From Beta vulgaris subsp. vulgaris (taxonomy: Eukaryota > Streptophyta > Magnoliopsida > Caryophyllales > Amaranthaceae): 64,000 bases of DNA. The notes below the pieces were generated by a model that was not told the origin of the DNA, made no database searches, and saw only the letters and a program-made list of their open reading frames with translations. The DNA is taken from assembly GCF_026745355.1 (NCBI RefSeq), contig NC_079208.1, forward strand, positions 25,409,305 through 25,473,304. Reading direction: 5' to 3'. Below, piece by piece: positions 10,596 to 21,997 of this stretch (position 1 is the first letter of the stretch; the number at the start of each line of letters is the position of its first letter). Position numbers and translations under genes: made by a program.

Positions 10596-13027
10596 ATTAT
10601 TGTTCTTGTTCTGGGTTTAAGAGTAAAAAGAATGTTGAGCCAAAGGTATATAGTAAGAAAGACTTTCGATGTGCATGCAAAGCTCTAGTCCAGTTTGATG
10701 TTGACAAAGAATCTGGATTATATATTCTTGTTAAACATGTTATGGAGCACAATCATTGTAGAATACCTGTTTCTAAAAGGCACTTGATAAGCTCTCATAG
10801 AAAAGTGACACAGGACCAACTTGTTACGCTTAGTAACTTGACGAAAACAAGAATACATATTACGGATGCAGTTCGTGTGCTGAAAAAGGAAGCTGGAGGT
10901 GAATCTGTTTTGGGATTCATTAAGAGTGACGCTTATGATGTGCTAGCTGCACAGAAGAAAAAAGAAACTTGATGGTTGTGATTCTAAACAACTTATTAAG
11001 TATTTCAATAATGAAAGAAAAGCATATGAGGTAGACTTCTACTATGACATGACTTTGAATTGGACGATGAAGGTCATCTTGAGTGCTTTTATTTTCGGGA
11101 TAGTAGGATGAAAATTGATTATGATGCATTTGGTGATTTATTGGTACATGACACTACATATCGTACTAATAAGTATGATATGATATGTGGTCCATTTGTC
11201 GGGATGAACCATAATAATAAGAATGTTATGTTTGGCATCGGTTTTATCTTGAATGAAAAGACCGTCTCCTTTATATGGTTGTTCAATACCTTTTTGAAAT
11301 CTATGGGCGGGAAGCATCCGGTTACCATTGTGACTGATCAATCTGCATCAATGGCAAAAGCAATTAGAGAAGTATTCCCAAATTCAAGGCAAAGATTGTG
11401 TACTTGGCATATTGGTGAAAATTCTAAGAAGAACATTAAAAAGTTGAGAGCAACGGATGGAATCACTTATTTGTTCAACACTGTTTTGAAGTACACCGAC
11501 ACAATTGTTGAATTTAATTACTATTGGTCAAGGTAAATTATTTCTTATACAATATATTAGTATTACTTATTAAAAAAGAAAAATATTAGCTCTTGTATAA
11601 TATGTTTGTATTTTTTAGTCTATTGGTATCATAATCTTAGCAAAATACTTACATGATTCATGACGATCATGACACGAATTGAATGATTCATATTAACCCA
11701 AGTTCTTGTTTCTTGCATTATAGTGCATCCCTTAAAGGAACTTATGTATTGCTTGCCTGTCTAATTCGTTTGAATCCATGTACATCACCCATTTAATGTT
11801 GTTGTAAAAGTTTAAATTTAGAACCCATTATCTACATATCACATTGTTCTTATAGGAATAAGTCATTTTAGCAGGGTGGAATTAATGTATTTGATTTAGG
11901 CCTTTTTTTTAGGTAAGGCTGTATATATTCAGTTAGACTATGATGATTTTTATTCATATTAATTAAAAGTATTTGAATTTTGGTGAGAGACTAATAATAG
12001 GTGTTCTAATACTATTAAAGTTATGTTCTAAACTCAGATAATATATGTTCTTAATACAAATTATATATGGTTTTTTTTCAGCATGGTAAAAAAGTACAAT
12101 TGTGCAGAAGTGAAATGGATTCAAGACTTGTATGTCATTAAAGACTTGTGGTGTCCTGCTTATTCCAAAGATTATTTTAGTGGCGGTATTTTATCTTCGC
12201 AACGGAGTAAAATTACAAATAAGTCCATTTCAAGGAGACTACATAGTACTCATGGACTTTGTGACCATGTGCTATGTGCACTAAGGTGAATGACCATGTT
12301 GTTGAGGAATTCGGAGTGGTCCCTTCTAGTGTTTGGAGGTTGAATACATTAAGAAATTTCAATTAATTAATCACCATGAGTCAAAATGATATGGGTGCAA
12401 GAACTATTATTGAAGTCGCTTTCACTGAGTGTCAAAAGAGGGTCGAGCTCTTGGTCCGGAGTACTGAAAACGATAAACAAATCCCGGAAAATGATGACAT
12501 TCAAAGTTTAGATGACATTTATGAAGATGGAAATTTGCTTGAAACTGATGACCTAGGAGATGCAGGTGTGGATGAGCCTAGTGGGGATGGGACTAGTGGG
12601 AGTCAGCTTGAAATGGATGACAATGGAGGTGAGGATGATAATGAGCTTAATATCAAGGATCCAATTAAAAAAATAAAGAAGGGTGTTAGGAATATCAGAC
12701 TAAAAAGCACTCAAGAAAAGATTTGTAATAAACTAAATGGCCAAAAGTTAAAATCATGGAAAAAGAGAACTGGAACTGGGGTTGGCAAGATGAAATCGAA
12801 AGCTCAAGAATCAGTAAAGGTAATGTCATATATAACCTTCATTCTTTTTTACCATTTGTCTATCTTTTTAATCATTGTAATAATTTACATGCATTCATAA
12901 ATTTCAGGAATATCTGGATGTACATGAGAATAGTTATGTTGCGCACCCTACCAATCCTGAAGCGCAATTGCAATTTCCTGGACATGATGACTATTTTGAA
13001 ATCAACGTTAATCCTTTTAGGAATTAG
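10596..13027 (+). pseudogene. FAR1-like MULE transposase, truncated by the CACTA insertion
   Basis: The readable frame starts immediately after the CACTA terminus in the middle of the FAR1/WRKY-GCM1 DNA-binding domain (CSCSGFKS… RCACKALVQF … MEHNHC: Cys, Cys and the HNH zinc ligands visible). A frameshift lies near 10960 and another near 11060. The MULE catalytic domain follows: DTTYRTNKYDMICGPFVGMN with the first Asp, then VTDQSASMAKAI with the second, then LCTWHIGENS. An intron runs from 11536 to 12082. The next exon reads VKKYNC…VPAY-like…SKITNKSISRRLHSTHGLCD and runs directly into a SWIM-like CDHVLCAL. An acidic tail follows (12376-12815), then a last exon ending in TAG at 13025-13027. 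The N-terminal half of the DNA-binding domain is absent, as expected from the insertion. Not functional. Confidence 0.85.
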
Positions 13028-13200
13028 AATATTCATTTATTGCTTTAGGATGAATGGTTTCTAAATTTTTTATATTTTATTATCTAATCTTTAGAAATAT
13101 TTAGGCTAAGAAATAAGTGAATGAAAAACTATTAGAATTTGTTGTTAACCTTCTGCATTTCATGTTGGTTTGTGATTCTTTGACATTACTTTTCTAAGTC

Positions 13201-13400
13201 GTTTGAGCAATAGATGAATATTTAGCATGTTGGAATTAATGGTGTCTTAGTTTAAATTGAAATTTTCAATTTTTTGGATATTATAATTTAGCGTGGTAGG
13301 TGTACTATGAGGTGTTGGGGTTTAATTGTCCTCACGATAACTATTTTAAATATTTCTGGGAAGAGATCATTGATACACATGGATGTATATGTAGTGTCTA
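13201..13400 (+). repeat. 200-bp dispersed direct repeat, copy 1
   Basis: Begins GTTTGAGCAATAGATGAATA and ends near GTAGTGTCTA. It aligns nearly end to end with 18603-18804 in the same orientation (shared blocks TTTAGCATG, GTGTCTTAGTTTAAATTG, TTGGATATTATAATTT, AACTATTTTAAAT, ACACATGGATGTAT). Both copies are followed within about 100 bp by GAACAT-type repeats. No TIR or coding potential is seen. Confidence 0.8.
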
Positions 13401-13774
13401 GCAGCGGATAATGATCATAGAATTTGTTATATATAATATATAAGTACTAAAGGAACATACAATTAAAAAACAATGAACACCCACACTGTTTATAAAAGAA
13501 TATTAGGACATCGTTGGTTTACTCATATTCTAAATTAAATATTGTTTTTGGTAACGCGGATTAAGATTAATGAAAGTACATAGATGTGTTTCAGTAACAT
13601 TCTTTGTTAAAAAAATAGTTGCTATCACTTATTTACAATTCCTTTCAGTTCATTTCAGTTTGATTCAGTTTGTCTCTACAATTCAATTTATCTCAATTCA
13701 ATTAATTTTAGTTCAGTTTTAAAAAGAATGGAAGCTTAATAAGATAACGGTAAATTCCACAAATATATTGTGTA

Positions 13775-13975
13775 TTTTATGACGTAATATAATAAGAACT
13801 TGCAAATTAAGAACATAAAAGTATATTATGAAGAATATGAAAGTATATTACAAAGAACATCATGGTAATTATAAAAGAACACAAGATCAAATGTCAATAT
13901 TATTAAAAATGAACAAAATTAGAGGAGAATCCCATTTTAAAACAATTAACTAAAGCTATTATGTGCACCACATGC
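13775..13975 (+). repeat. 190-bp diverged direct repeat, copy 1 (partner 14875-15070)
   Basis: Shares TATTTTATGACGTAATATAA, AAAGAACATCATGGTAATTA, GGAGAAT.CCATTTTAAAA and CTATTATGTGCACCA with 14875-15070 in the same order and orientation. Copy 1 lies just past the 3' end of the Ulp1-like gene; copy 2 lies in one of its introns. Confidence 0.75.
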
Positions 13976-14874
13976 ACACGAGTCTTTATTCATTGTTTTC
14001 AAGCTTCTTAAACTTTCTTGCTAAGACCTGGAGTTCGACCCTTTTGTCATTAGCATTGTCGTTAAGTAAATCAATGCAGTATTGTATCCTTAGCTTCTTC
14101 CAACCTTCAAACTGTTTTAATAAATATAATGATTAGAATAAGATAACGTTCTCAATTAAAAAGGTAGTAACAAAACTATGAGACGTACATTATCTGAGTA
14201 TAGACCACAATCCCAGTTTTTTTGAGCATGGTAGGTTTCCATATGTCTCATTGCATATACACCACAATCAACAAAGTTCATGTTAGATCTCCAAGGCATT
14301 TCTATTAACCGTATCTTGAATTTAGCTACATGCCTATAACACCTGTATTCTGCACGGTGGAGGAACAATGAAAATGCTTCCAGCTATAATTGATAACATA
14401 CATTACTTTGTCAATAACACATCACTGCTATCATATAAAATAAGTGAGTCTTATAATTGTGAAATAATTTACCATTTTTTAGGGTAATCATGATACTTGC
14501 TTTCAAGGAGTATCCCATCCTCAAATATTCTATTATCCAAGATGTCCAAAGTTTTGACTTTCATATTAATGCACATAACGTAAAAGTAACTCCAAGCGTG
14601 AACAATGAAAAATACCTGAATAAATGAATTAGTTTAAAAGAGTATATTATTTAAGTATATGAAAAGGTAATATCATAGTAAATAACATGGAAATTGAGTT
14701 TGAAGAATATGACTCACAAGATTAAATCCTTTGATGTTATCAATTTTATTCTCATACATGGTGAAATCAAGTGTCTCAAATACTTTTTTGATTGTCTAAA
14801 CTCAATGGTATCTTTCTGAGTACACTCACCATAATAATCATTCATACAAAGCAAATTATGCATAGATAAAATGA

Positions 14875-15070
14875 CATGATAGTAAATATATAGTATATTT
14901 TATAACGTAATATAACAAGAACTTGAAAAGAACATAAAAATATATTTCAAAGAACATCATGGTAATTATAAAAGAACAAATGCTCAAATGACTACATTAT
15001 TGGAGTTGAACATAATTGGTGGAGAATACCATTTTAAAAATAACTAACTAACTCTATTATGTGCACCAAA
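14875..15070 (+). repeat. 190-bp diverged direct repeat, copy 2
   Basis: Partner of 13775-13975, located in an intron of the Ulp1-like gene. The order of shared blocks is preserved; the sequence has diverged by scattered substitutions and small gaps. Confidence 0.75.
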
Positions 15071-16227
15071 TGCTGTATTAGAATATATGACATGACATTC
15101 TAAGATACAAAAAAATCAATTATTAGAGGATTATAGCAAGGTATTAAAACTTACAAATGCTACATTAGGGAAGAATATCCTTTTGACTTTTCTATTCAAT
15201 TTATTCCTCGAGTTGAGTATGTGACACCATGCATCAATACGTTCACCAAAGATGTGTCCATCAGACCCAAAGGGATAAACAATACTCTCTATTTGAAATA
15301 GCGCTTCCATCATCGTACAATTGTTCGCTAAAAAATCAAAACATATACCCGGTAAATTATCAAGATCGATAAAGGAAAATAAATAATACATAAAAGAATA
15401 CATGAATAGTATTGTTACTCTTTAGGAAGTTTAGGTGAAAGAGCATATTCAAGTATGCAAATTTTATCGTCCTCTTCCTCGTTTACAAGATGTGAATATT
15501 GAATCAAATATGGGGACTTCAAAATTGCAGGGAGCTTTCTCATTCTTTTGGTAACATTCTCCAAGTTATGATCATTGCTTTGTTTGAAATAAAAGAAAAA
15601 AGAGTGAGTTAATGATTTTTTAAAACATACCCAACAACAAGGGTAATTAAACATAAAATTTTCAAATACCAAGGAAGTTTTATTTTACCGCTGTTGATCG
15701 TTTGCATTATCTTCATCACCAAATATCTCATTCAAATCCAAATTATCAAAATTCAGATCAGACTCAGAATTCTTTTCATTCATAGGATGATTGGTATCCG
15801 AGTTAAAAATAAGAGGCTGCAAAGGAGTAGATTGTTCTTCTCTGCAACGTGGCAACACTTGTTCATATTCACCGACAACCCTTTTTACATTTGAGTCAAC
15901 CATCTCTCCAAACCACTTAGAAGAAAAGATTTCATTGTTCTGACTCAATAACGAACTTCCCACACACATCTTCGAAAACTGTTGAATATCGGGAGGCATT
16001 GGCGACTAGAGAACCTTGACCACATTGCATCATGATATTATTTATCAAAGTGTTTGGGTAAAAATTCTCGACAGATTTCAAAAGGGTTGTAACTCGTACA
16101 AAACACAAAGCAATGTTTGACGTTGCCTCTCTCAATTGGGTGTTAATTTCCTGAAATGAACAAGGAAGAAAAACACAAGATGCAAATATTATTCTTTAGT
16201 AAAATATCATGCCATTCGAAGGTAATT

Positions 16228-17471
16228 CACTAGGGGAAAAAAAAGGAAGGGTTGCGCTTTTTCTACAAGTGAAGGGTTGCACTTTTCTTCAAAAGCGCAG
16301 CCCTACATAACAGAAGGGATGCGCCTTTGAAGAAAAGCGCAGCCCTACTAAGTGAAGGGTTGTGCTTTTCTTCAAAGGCGCAGCCCTTCTGTTATGTAGG
16401 GCTGCGTTTTTAAAACAAACGCACCCTTTCTTAAAAAAATTTGAAATAATAAATTCACGGGCTTCAAATATTATCCCTCCTTCTCTCTCCTCTCTCACGT
16501 CCCTCCTCCCTTTTCCTCCTTCTCTCTCCTCTCTCACGTCCCTTCCTTTTCCTCCTCTCTCATCCCCTCATCTCTCTCAAAAACTCCCAGAAACGCGACA
16601 AAAAGCCTGAAATGATTTGCACTAATCGGGCCGACGGAGTCCGATTGCCTATTGTGATACCTTTTCGGAAGCGGAACGGGCCAACGAGTCAAACTCACTA
16701 CTACGCCATGACCTATAGGCTTTTTAAGCCATCCGAGTTCGTTTAAGGCCCGAAATAGGCATTTTAAGTATTTTCGAATTTTATTATTTCCTTAATTACG
16801 TATTAGGGTTTTGTTTTACGTATTTAAGCATTATTAGGTCAATGTTTGGAGGCAGTTTTTGACTTTTCAGATCTATAATTTCTTAATCTTTGTTTTGATT
16901 AATGTTCTTGTATTTTCAGATCTATAATTTTTTCTCTTCTGTATTTTAGTTTTTGTTCCTTTTTTTTCATTTTCGTTCTTTTTTTTTCATTTTCGTTCTT
17001 TTTTTTTTTCATTTTCGTTTCGTTCTTTTTTGTTTGTTTTGGATTTAGTTGCATTGTAGAATTCTCTATCCTGCTCGTCGTATCGTAAAACTAGTTAATC
17101 CTGTTTGTGCAATTATGTGATAACATTTTTTGATTTCCTATTCTCCTTTTGGATTTGGATGGTTTACTTTAAAGTTTAATGCAAATGTTAAAATTCAGAA
17201 AATGTGAGATTAATATATGAGTAAAAAATGTCAAAATTCTTTTTTTTTTTTGGTAGGAAGGGATGCGCTTTTACCTAAAAAGCGCAGTCCTTCAAGCTTA
17301 GAAGGGTTGCACTTTTACCTAAAAAGCGCAGCCCTTTTAAGCTTGAAGGGATGCGCTTGAAAAGCGCAGCCTACTTAAAAAGTGAAGGGTTGCTATTGAA
17401 AGGGTTGCTGTCAAAAAGCGCAGCCCTAAGGGCCTTTTTTAGCGCAACCCTTCCTTATTTTTCCACTAGTG
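16228..17471. mobile_element. Non-autonomous CACTA element, 1244 bp, TSD ATT
   Basis: The left end CACTAGGGGAAAAAAAAGG and right end (reverse complement) CACTAGTGGAAAAATAAGG form matching termini. Flanking bases 16225-16227 and 17472-17474 are both ATT, the 3-bp duplication expected for CACTA elements. Both ends carry several inverted copies of an AAGGGTTGCGCTTTT / AAAAGCGCAGCCCTT unit (16249-16425 and 17258-17445) able to pair as hairpins. The centre has no transposase; it contains a T-rich 20-bp repeat (about 16955-17030) and unrecognised DNA. It is inserted in the Ulp1-like gene. Its subterminal motif differs from the larger CACTA to the left, so it belongs to another family. Confidence 0.92.
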
Positions 17472-18602
17472 ATTCGAAATGCAAATAATGACCCAAAAGG
17501 TTATGGGATTGCTAGACACAGTAGTTTTTTTTATCTTATCATTACTTAATCTACACAAAACATGACAAAGTTCATTTTCATGTGGGTTAGTAGAATGAGT
17601 ACATACATGCAGATTGGGTGGAGGTTCAAGTTGTTCTTGTTTCTCTGTCTGATGTTTATGATTTTGTTGTTCATTGATTGGTTGATGATAGTCTACCTGA
17701 GGGTGTTGCTCTTCTTCGCATTGTTGTTGGCACAATTGTCCTTCTTCCCTCAAGAGATGAGGTGGTATTGAGATATCCATATATACTGGCTTCTCAATCC
17801 TATCCAACAAAGATCCACAACTAAAAACACTCAAATTCAGAAGATACCATTTTCTTAATGTCCTCTAAACGCCATGACGAGATGAGCGGAAACAATCTAG
17901 TATGAGACAAAGTCTACATTTGCAGAAGATCAAAATAACAAATCTGGAAAACAAGAGAAGACATTAATGTAAAAAAGAAGAAAAACAACTGATTAAAAAT
18001 AATATTAAAGCTACTAAAGGAAATAATAAGATACCATGAGGAAGGGTAATGGCCCTGGAATGAACATTGTAGTGTTCTTCTAGTAAATTGCCCATTCAGA
18101 TAAGCTATCCAACGTATATTTACATTAGTCGTATGAAGGTATACGAGTGGTGTCAAAGGTAGTACTAAGGAATCAATACAGTGGTTGGGTATTTGAGTTA
18201 GACTTGATGCATGTGTTAACTACTAAAACCAAAAAGCTCCTCCTCCAATTGTCATCAAGATTAATGTCATGACTAAGAAGTTTCTTGACTATAGCTTTCA
18301 GACTAGGCACTCCACCACCATGATATTGTTTCCAATTTTCCAACAATTCATAAAACTTCTCATCCTCGTCTTTTCCCTAGACAATAACTTCCCCTCCAAA
18401 AGAAATACCATATACGAGATGGACATCAATTGCATCGACCTTGATTTGTGTTATGGGAAAAAAAGAAAAAAAAAACTATTACAACAAAATACTATACATA
18501 ACACAAACGAAATGCACATGAAGGTATATAAATCAAAGAACATAAAACTATTTATAACAAAAAACAAAAATGATAAGTGTATTATTTAACATTCAAATCT
18601 TT

Positions 18603-18804
18603 GTTTGAGCAATGGATGAATATTTAGCATGTTTTTTTTAATAGTGTCTTAGTTTAAATTGTGATTTTCTATTCTTTGGATATTATAATTTTAGTGTGGA
18701 TAAGTGTATTATGAGGTCTTGGGTTTTAATTGTACTCACAATAACTATTTTAAATGTTTTTAGGAAGAGATTATTAATACACATGGATGTATCTCTAGTG
18801 TCTA
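18603..18804 (+). repeat. 200-bp dispersed direct repeat, copy 2
   Basis: Partner of 13201-13400, in an intron-like part of the Ulp1-like gene, same orientation. See copy 1 for shared blocks. Confidence 0.8.
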
Positions 18805-19066
18805 ATTATAAAAAAATTAGAGTTTAATAATTGAGAACAAACAAACTACACACAAAAAACGCACAAAATAAAAAAGGAAAGAACATGAAGGTAAACACCA
18901 AAGAACACCATACTATTTTAAAAGGAACATTTGCAGATGAGATTTGAGAAACCAAAAATTATAGACAACCACAAATATTATTGATCATGGAAAAGAACAT
19001 GAAAGTGTAAAAAAATGAACACCATAATTATTTAAAAAGAACATATTCATATAAGACTTGACACTA

Positions 19067-19978
19067 CTCCCTCCGTTTCCTAAAGATCTTCCCTTTTTCC
19101 GTTTAAGTGTGTTTCCGAAAGATCTTCCCTCTTTTACTTTATTCCTTATTTGGGAATTTTTTCCCTTTTTATCCTCTCATGTCCCTATCATATGGTCCAC
19201 CATTACATTTTTTTTTTGAAAGAGAAATTTCTTTAATTGAAGGCCAAACCGCATCTACAATAGATATTAAAGAAAAACAAGATACAGTTAAACAAGATTA
19301 AATCAAATTCGTCTTCAAAGAAACTATAATGACCCAAATCGAGCAATACAGCGCAACCCCCTTGTATTTGCTGAATCAAACAGCTATTGATGAGGAAGTT
19401 TATCATTCTGACATAGTTTGGGAAGAGCATTCTTGATCGAACCATGTTAACCGCATCCTATATTCCAATACCTTCATGTTGAGTCTCGAAGTTCAACCAA
19501 TAAGAACAATTTCTCATACCTAAAAACAAAAAAACTACACTCACAACTCCCATAGGGGAGAAGGAGATCTCCACAACAGAGACTAAAAACCCCATAATAG
19601 GGTTTGAAGAAATCTCATAAAGAGATACTAATTTATTCAACAAAACAAGAAAATGAAATAAAAACTGAAAATAAAAGCGCAAAAGGGGCTTACCATGGAT
19701 GAAATCATCCATGGCAGCCCCTAACCGAAGAAGAAGGGGTAGAGGAGGCTAGGGTTTTAGAGAGAAAAAAGAGAGAGGGCTTATTTTCCATGGTCCACCA
19801 TTACATTATTAATTCAATTTTACTCCTTTTCTCTCTCATACTTTAATCCCTTTTATTTGTTTATTTATCTTAACCCCTTTCTCTCTCCTACTTTACCCAC
19901 CCCATATCCCACACAAATGGATCCTCCTTGGTATCTATAAGCACAGTAACCAGGAAGATCTTTAGGAAACGGAGGTAG
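19067..19978 (-). mobile_element. Stowaway-like MITE, split by a retroposed insert
   Basis: The termini are CTCCCTCCGTTTCCTAAAG and its inverted counterpart CTTTAGGAAACGGAGGTAG, flanked by TA on both sides (19065-19066 and 19979-19980). Removing the 580-bp insert at 19210-19789 and one TSD copy leaves about 314 bp that aligns, in opposite orientation, with the clean copy at 51121-51438. Confidence 0.9.
19210..19789 (-). mobile_element. 580-bp LINE- or SINE-like retroposon with 18-bp TSD
   Basis: The insert is bounded by an 18-bp perfect duplication, ATGGTCCACCATTACATT at 19192-19209 and 19790-19807. It starts with a T-run directly after the left copy, so on the minus strand it ends in poly(A), the signature of target-primed reverse transcription. 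The minus-strand 5' part is pyrimidine-rich with AAAACCCTAGCC and then an ATG opening a short frame (MDDFIHGKPLLRF, start 19712). No reverse transcriptase is present. This fits an internally deleted LINE or a LINE-mobilised short element. Its 3' end does not match the LINE at 44652-48240. Confidence 0.85.
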
Positions 19979-21273
19979 TAATATTAGTGATACTAAAAAA
20001 TCACAAAAATGAAATGAACATGAAAGTATATAAAAAGAATACAACACATACATTAAAAGAACATTCACATTAAAAACTTATAACATCATACTGATTGTCA
20101 GAATATGTACATACAAGAATTGACATAACTAAACTACAAAAAATAAAACAAACAGGGAAACTTCATAAAGGTATAAATCAAATAACATCATACTACTAAA
20201 AAAAAGAACATTTACGAATATACTAAACTAATAAAAAATGAAATACCTTAATGCCTCTGTTCCTATCTAAAAGTATGCACATCCCATAGGGGTCAAAGTC
20301 CCTCATAAGTTTTGCCGCGAATATTGTGTCATTCCTTGGAAAGTTAAGATGCATGAGGCCTCCGAATCCCATATCCTTTATCGCTCTTAGTTTATCATCT
20401 TTTCCCTCTAGACCTTTAATTAGTTGCATAAACTGTTGAACAATATGCCTAGGATTTAGAGTGATTTCAACTTTATTTTTTCCTAACGTGTTATCATTCT
20501 TCGAGCCCGTTCCCGCTTTCTGAAGCGGCTCCCTCGTAACCAATTGTTTTCTCTTCCTTTTCCTTCTAGCATCTTGCTCGCGACGTCCATTAGGTGCATC
20601 CCTCTTTTTTACCCTCCATTTCCCTCACTCAAATGTGCAGCTTCACATTGCAGATTCTCCATAATTGGCAAGTTTGTTTCCCGTGGTGCTCTCTAGTACT
20701 GGATAATGGTCTTATTATAAGAAGACAAATGTTCTTCTCCTTGGTTCCGTGTGTCTTGAACTTTTATGCAGACTTCTCTACTATAATCAATGCATCATAA
20801 AAATCATAAGTATCTAAACACTTTAAAATTATAGATTTAAGTAGCTACACTATTATTATAATCGTATATGATGTTTAAATTAAATAGCACAAAATTGCAT
20901 TTAAATAATCGTCCTCACTTTTCAATATCCTTATGACCACATGATTTGTTAATGTCATCCAACAATGCGGATCCACAACATGTACTTGCATCGCATTGTT
21001 CCTAACCAATTTCTTTTTCTTCTTTGCAAACTTCTTCATTGGAACATCTAAATCACTGCTTCCCACCAAAAACAATCATAAAAAACAACAAAGTTCATAT
21101 TTATTTTCCAATGCTAAAAAGTTAACTTACATATACAAAGCTCGAATAGCAAACTCAAAAGAACATGACACTTACATATACAAACCTCGAATAGCAAATA
21201 CAAAAATCACGACTACTAAACAATCCAAACATGCGCATATAGTTTTGTCTATAAATTTGGTCAAATTATATTA

Positions 21274-21532
21274 CTCCCTCCGTCCTCTATTGGTTTACCC
21301 CTTTTTTTGGGGCACATTTACCGAGATACTAATTTGAACCTTAATATCTCTAACTTTCGATAAGCAAAAATAACAAAAAGTTGATATTTGGATAATACAC
21401 ATTGAGACGAATCCAACAAGATCTCACATGACTATATTTTTCCTTAAATACAAATTACAAAAGATAGTCAAAGTCATATATGTGAATAGTGTCAAAAGTC
21501 AAAAGGGGTAAACTAATAAAAGACGGAGGGAG
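21274..21532. mobile_element. Stowaway-like MITE, second family, 259 bp
   Basis: Termini CTCCCTCCGTCCTCTATTGG and inverted CTAATAAAAGACGGAGGGAG, flanked by TA (21272-21273, 21533-21534). The subterminal GGTTTACC / GGTAAAC is also inverted. The interior is non-coding and unlike the 19067/51121 family. Confidence 0.88.
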
Positions 21533-21997
21533 TATCACATAACAGGTTAAGAACAATTCCTGCAATTAAAATTCATTAACAGTTCAGGTAATTTAATTTT
21601 ACTAACAATTCATGCAATTAACACAATTATAATTCAGTAACAATTCTCACTACCAATTAAAATTCACTATTCAATCTATACAATTAACAATATACTAACA
21701 ATTTACCAATTATAAATTCAAAAATTATGTTCACCAAGTTTCCAATTGTCAAGTAAATACAAGATTGCATGAAGTATGACTTTAAGAGAGAAAAACTAAC
21801 CAAATACTAAAAGAAACCATAGCATAAATTATATTCTCATTAATGATGCATCATTGTCTTTTTTTGTAACACCTCGATAATTCTCTCTTTTTAGAAATAC
21901 CTTTATAATATAAACTTAGAGAATTACCAAAGCATTATCGCCCGTGTGATAACGTATTGGCTTATTCATAATTTTGCAGCAGAAAACAATTAACTAA

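Larger units (their letters stand above)
13028..13985. other. Interval between the convergent FAR1-like and Ulp1-like relics
   Basis: AT-rich, no gene. It contains one copy of a 200-bp direct repeat (13201-13400, partner 18603-18804) and part of another (about 13775-13975, partner about 14875-15070), both listed separately. Confidence 0.5.
18480..20225. repeat. Dispersed GAACAT…AAAGAACACCATACTATT repeats
   Basis: Degenerate units of about 60-80 bp built on GAACATGAAAGTATA, AAAGAACACCATA and AAAAGAACATTTAC recur at about 18490-18560, 18875-18925, 18990-19050, 20005-20070 and 20150-20220 on the plus strand. Relatives lie at 13440-13490, 13805-13890 and 14915-14985. They occupy the presumed introns of the Ulp1-like gene and interrupt no recognisable coding block. 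Confidence 0.6.
13986..21075 (-). pseudogene. Ulp1/SENP-like C48 cysteine protease gene of transposon type, decayed
   Basis: Pieces of one long minus-strand gene. The 5' part is basic (20995-21060 with PMKKFAKKKKKLV; 20543-20223 with RRKRKRKQLV and IKDMGFGGLMHLNF, a motif typical of plant transposon-borne Ulp1 proteins). A glutamine/histidine-rich linker follows (17834-17560). Acidic segments come next (15999-15685). The protease end has catalytic His in VFFIVHAWSYFYVMCIN (about 14615-14560), Asp in LDILDNR (about 14540), and Cys in FVDCGVYAMRHMETY (about 14280-14235). The last exon ends in TAA at 13986-13988. Such enzymes normally cleave SUMO or a similar ubiquitin-like tag. The gene is broken by a 1.2 kb CACTA element (16228-17471), a Stowaway MITE and several frame changes, and its introns are full of short AT-rich repeats. 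Its head-to-head neighbour is the FAR1-like transposase. Confidence 0.7.
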
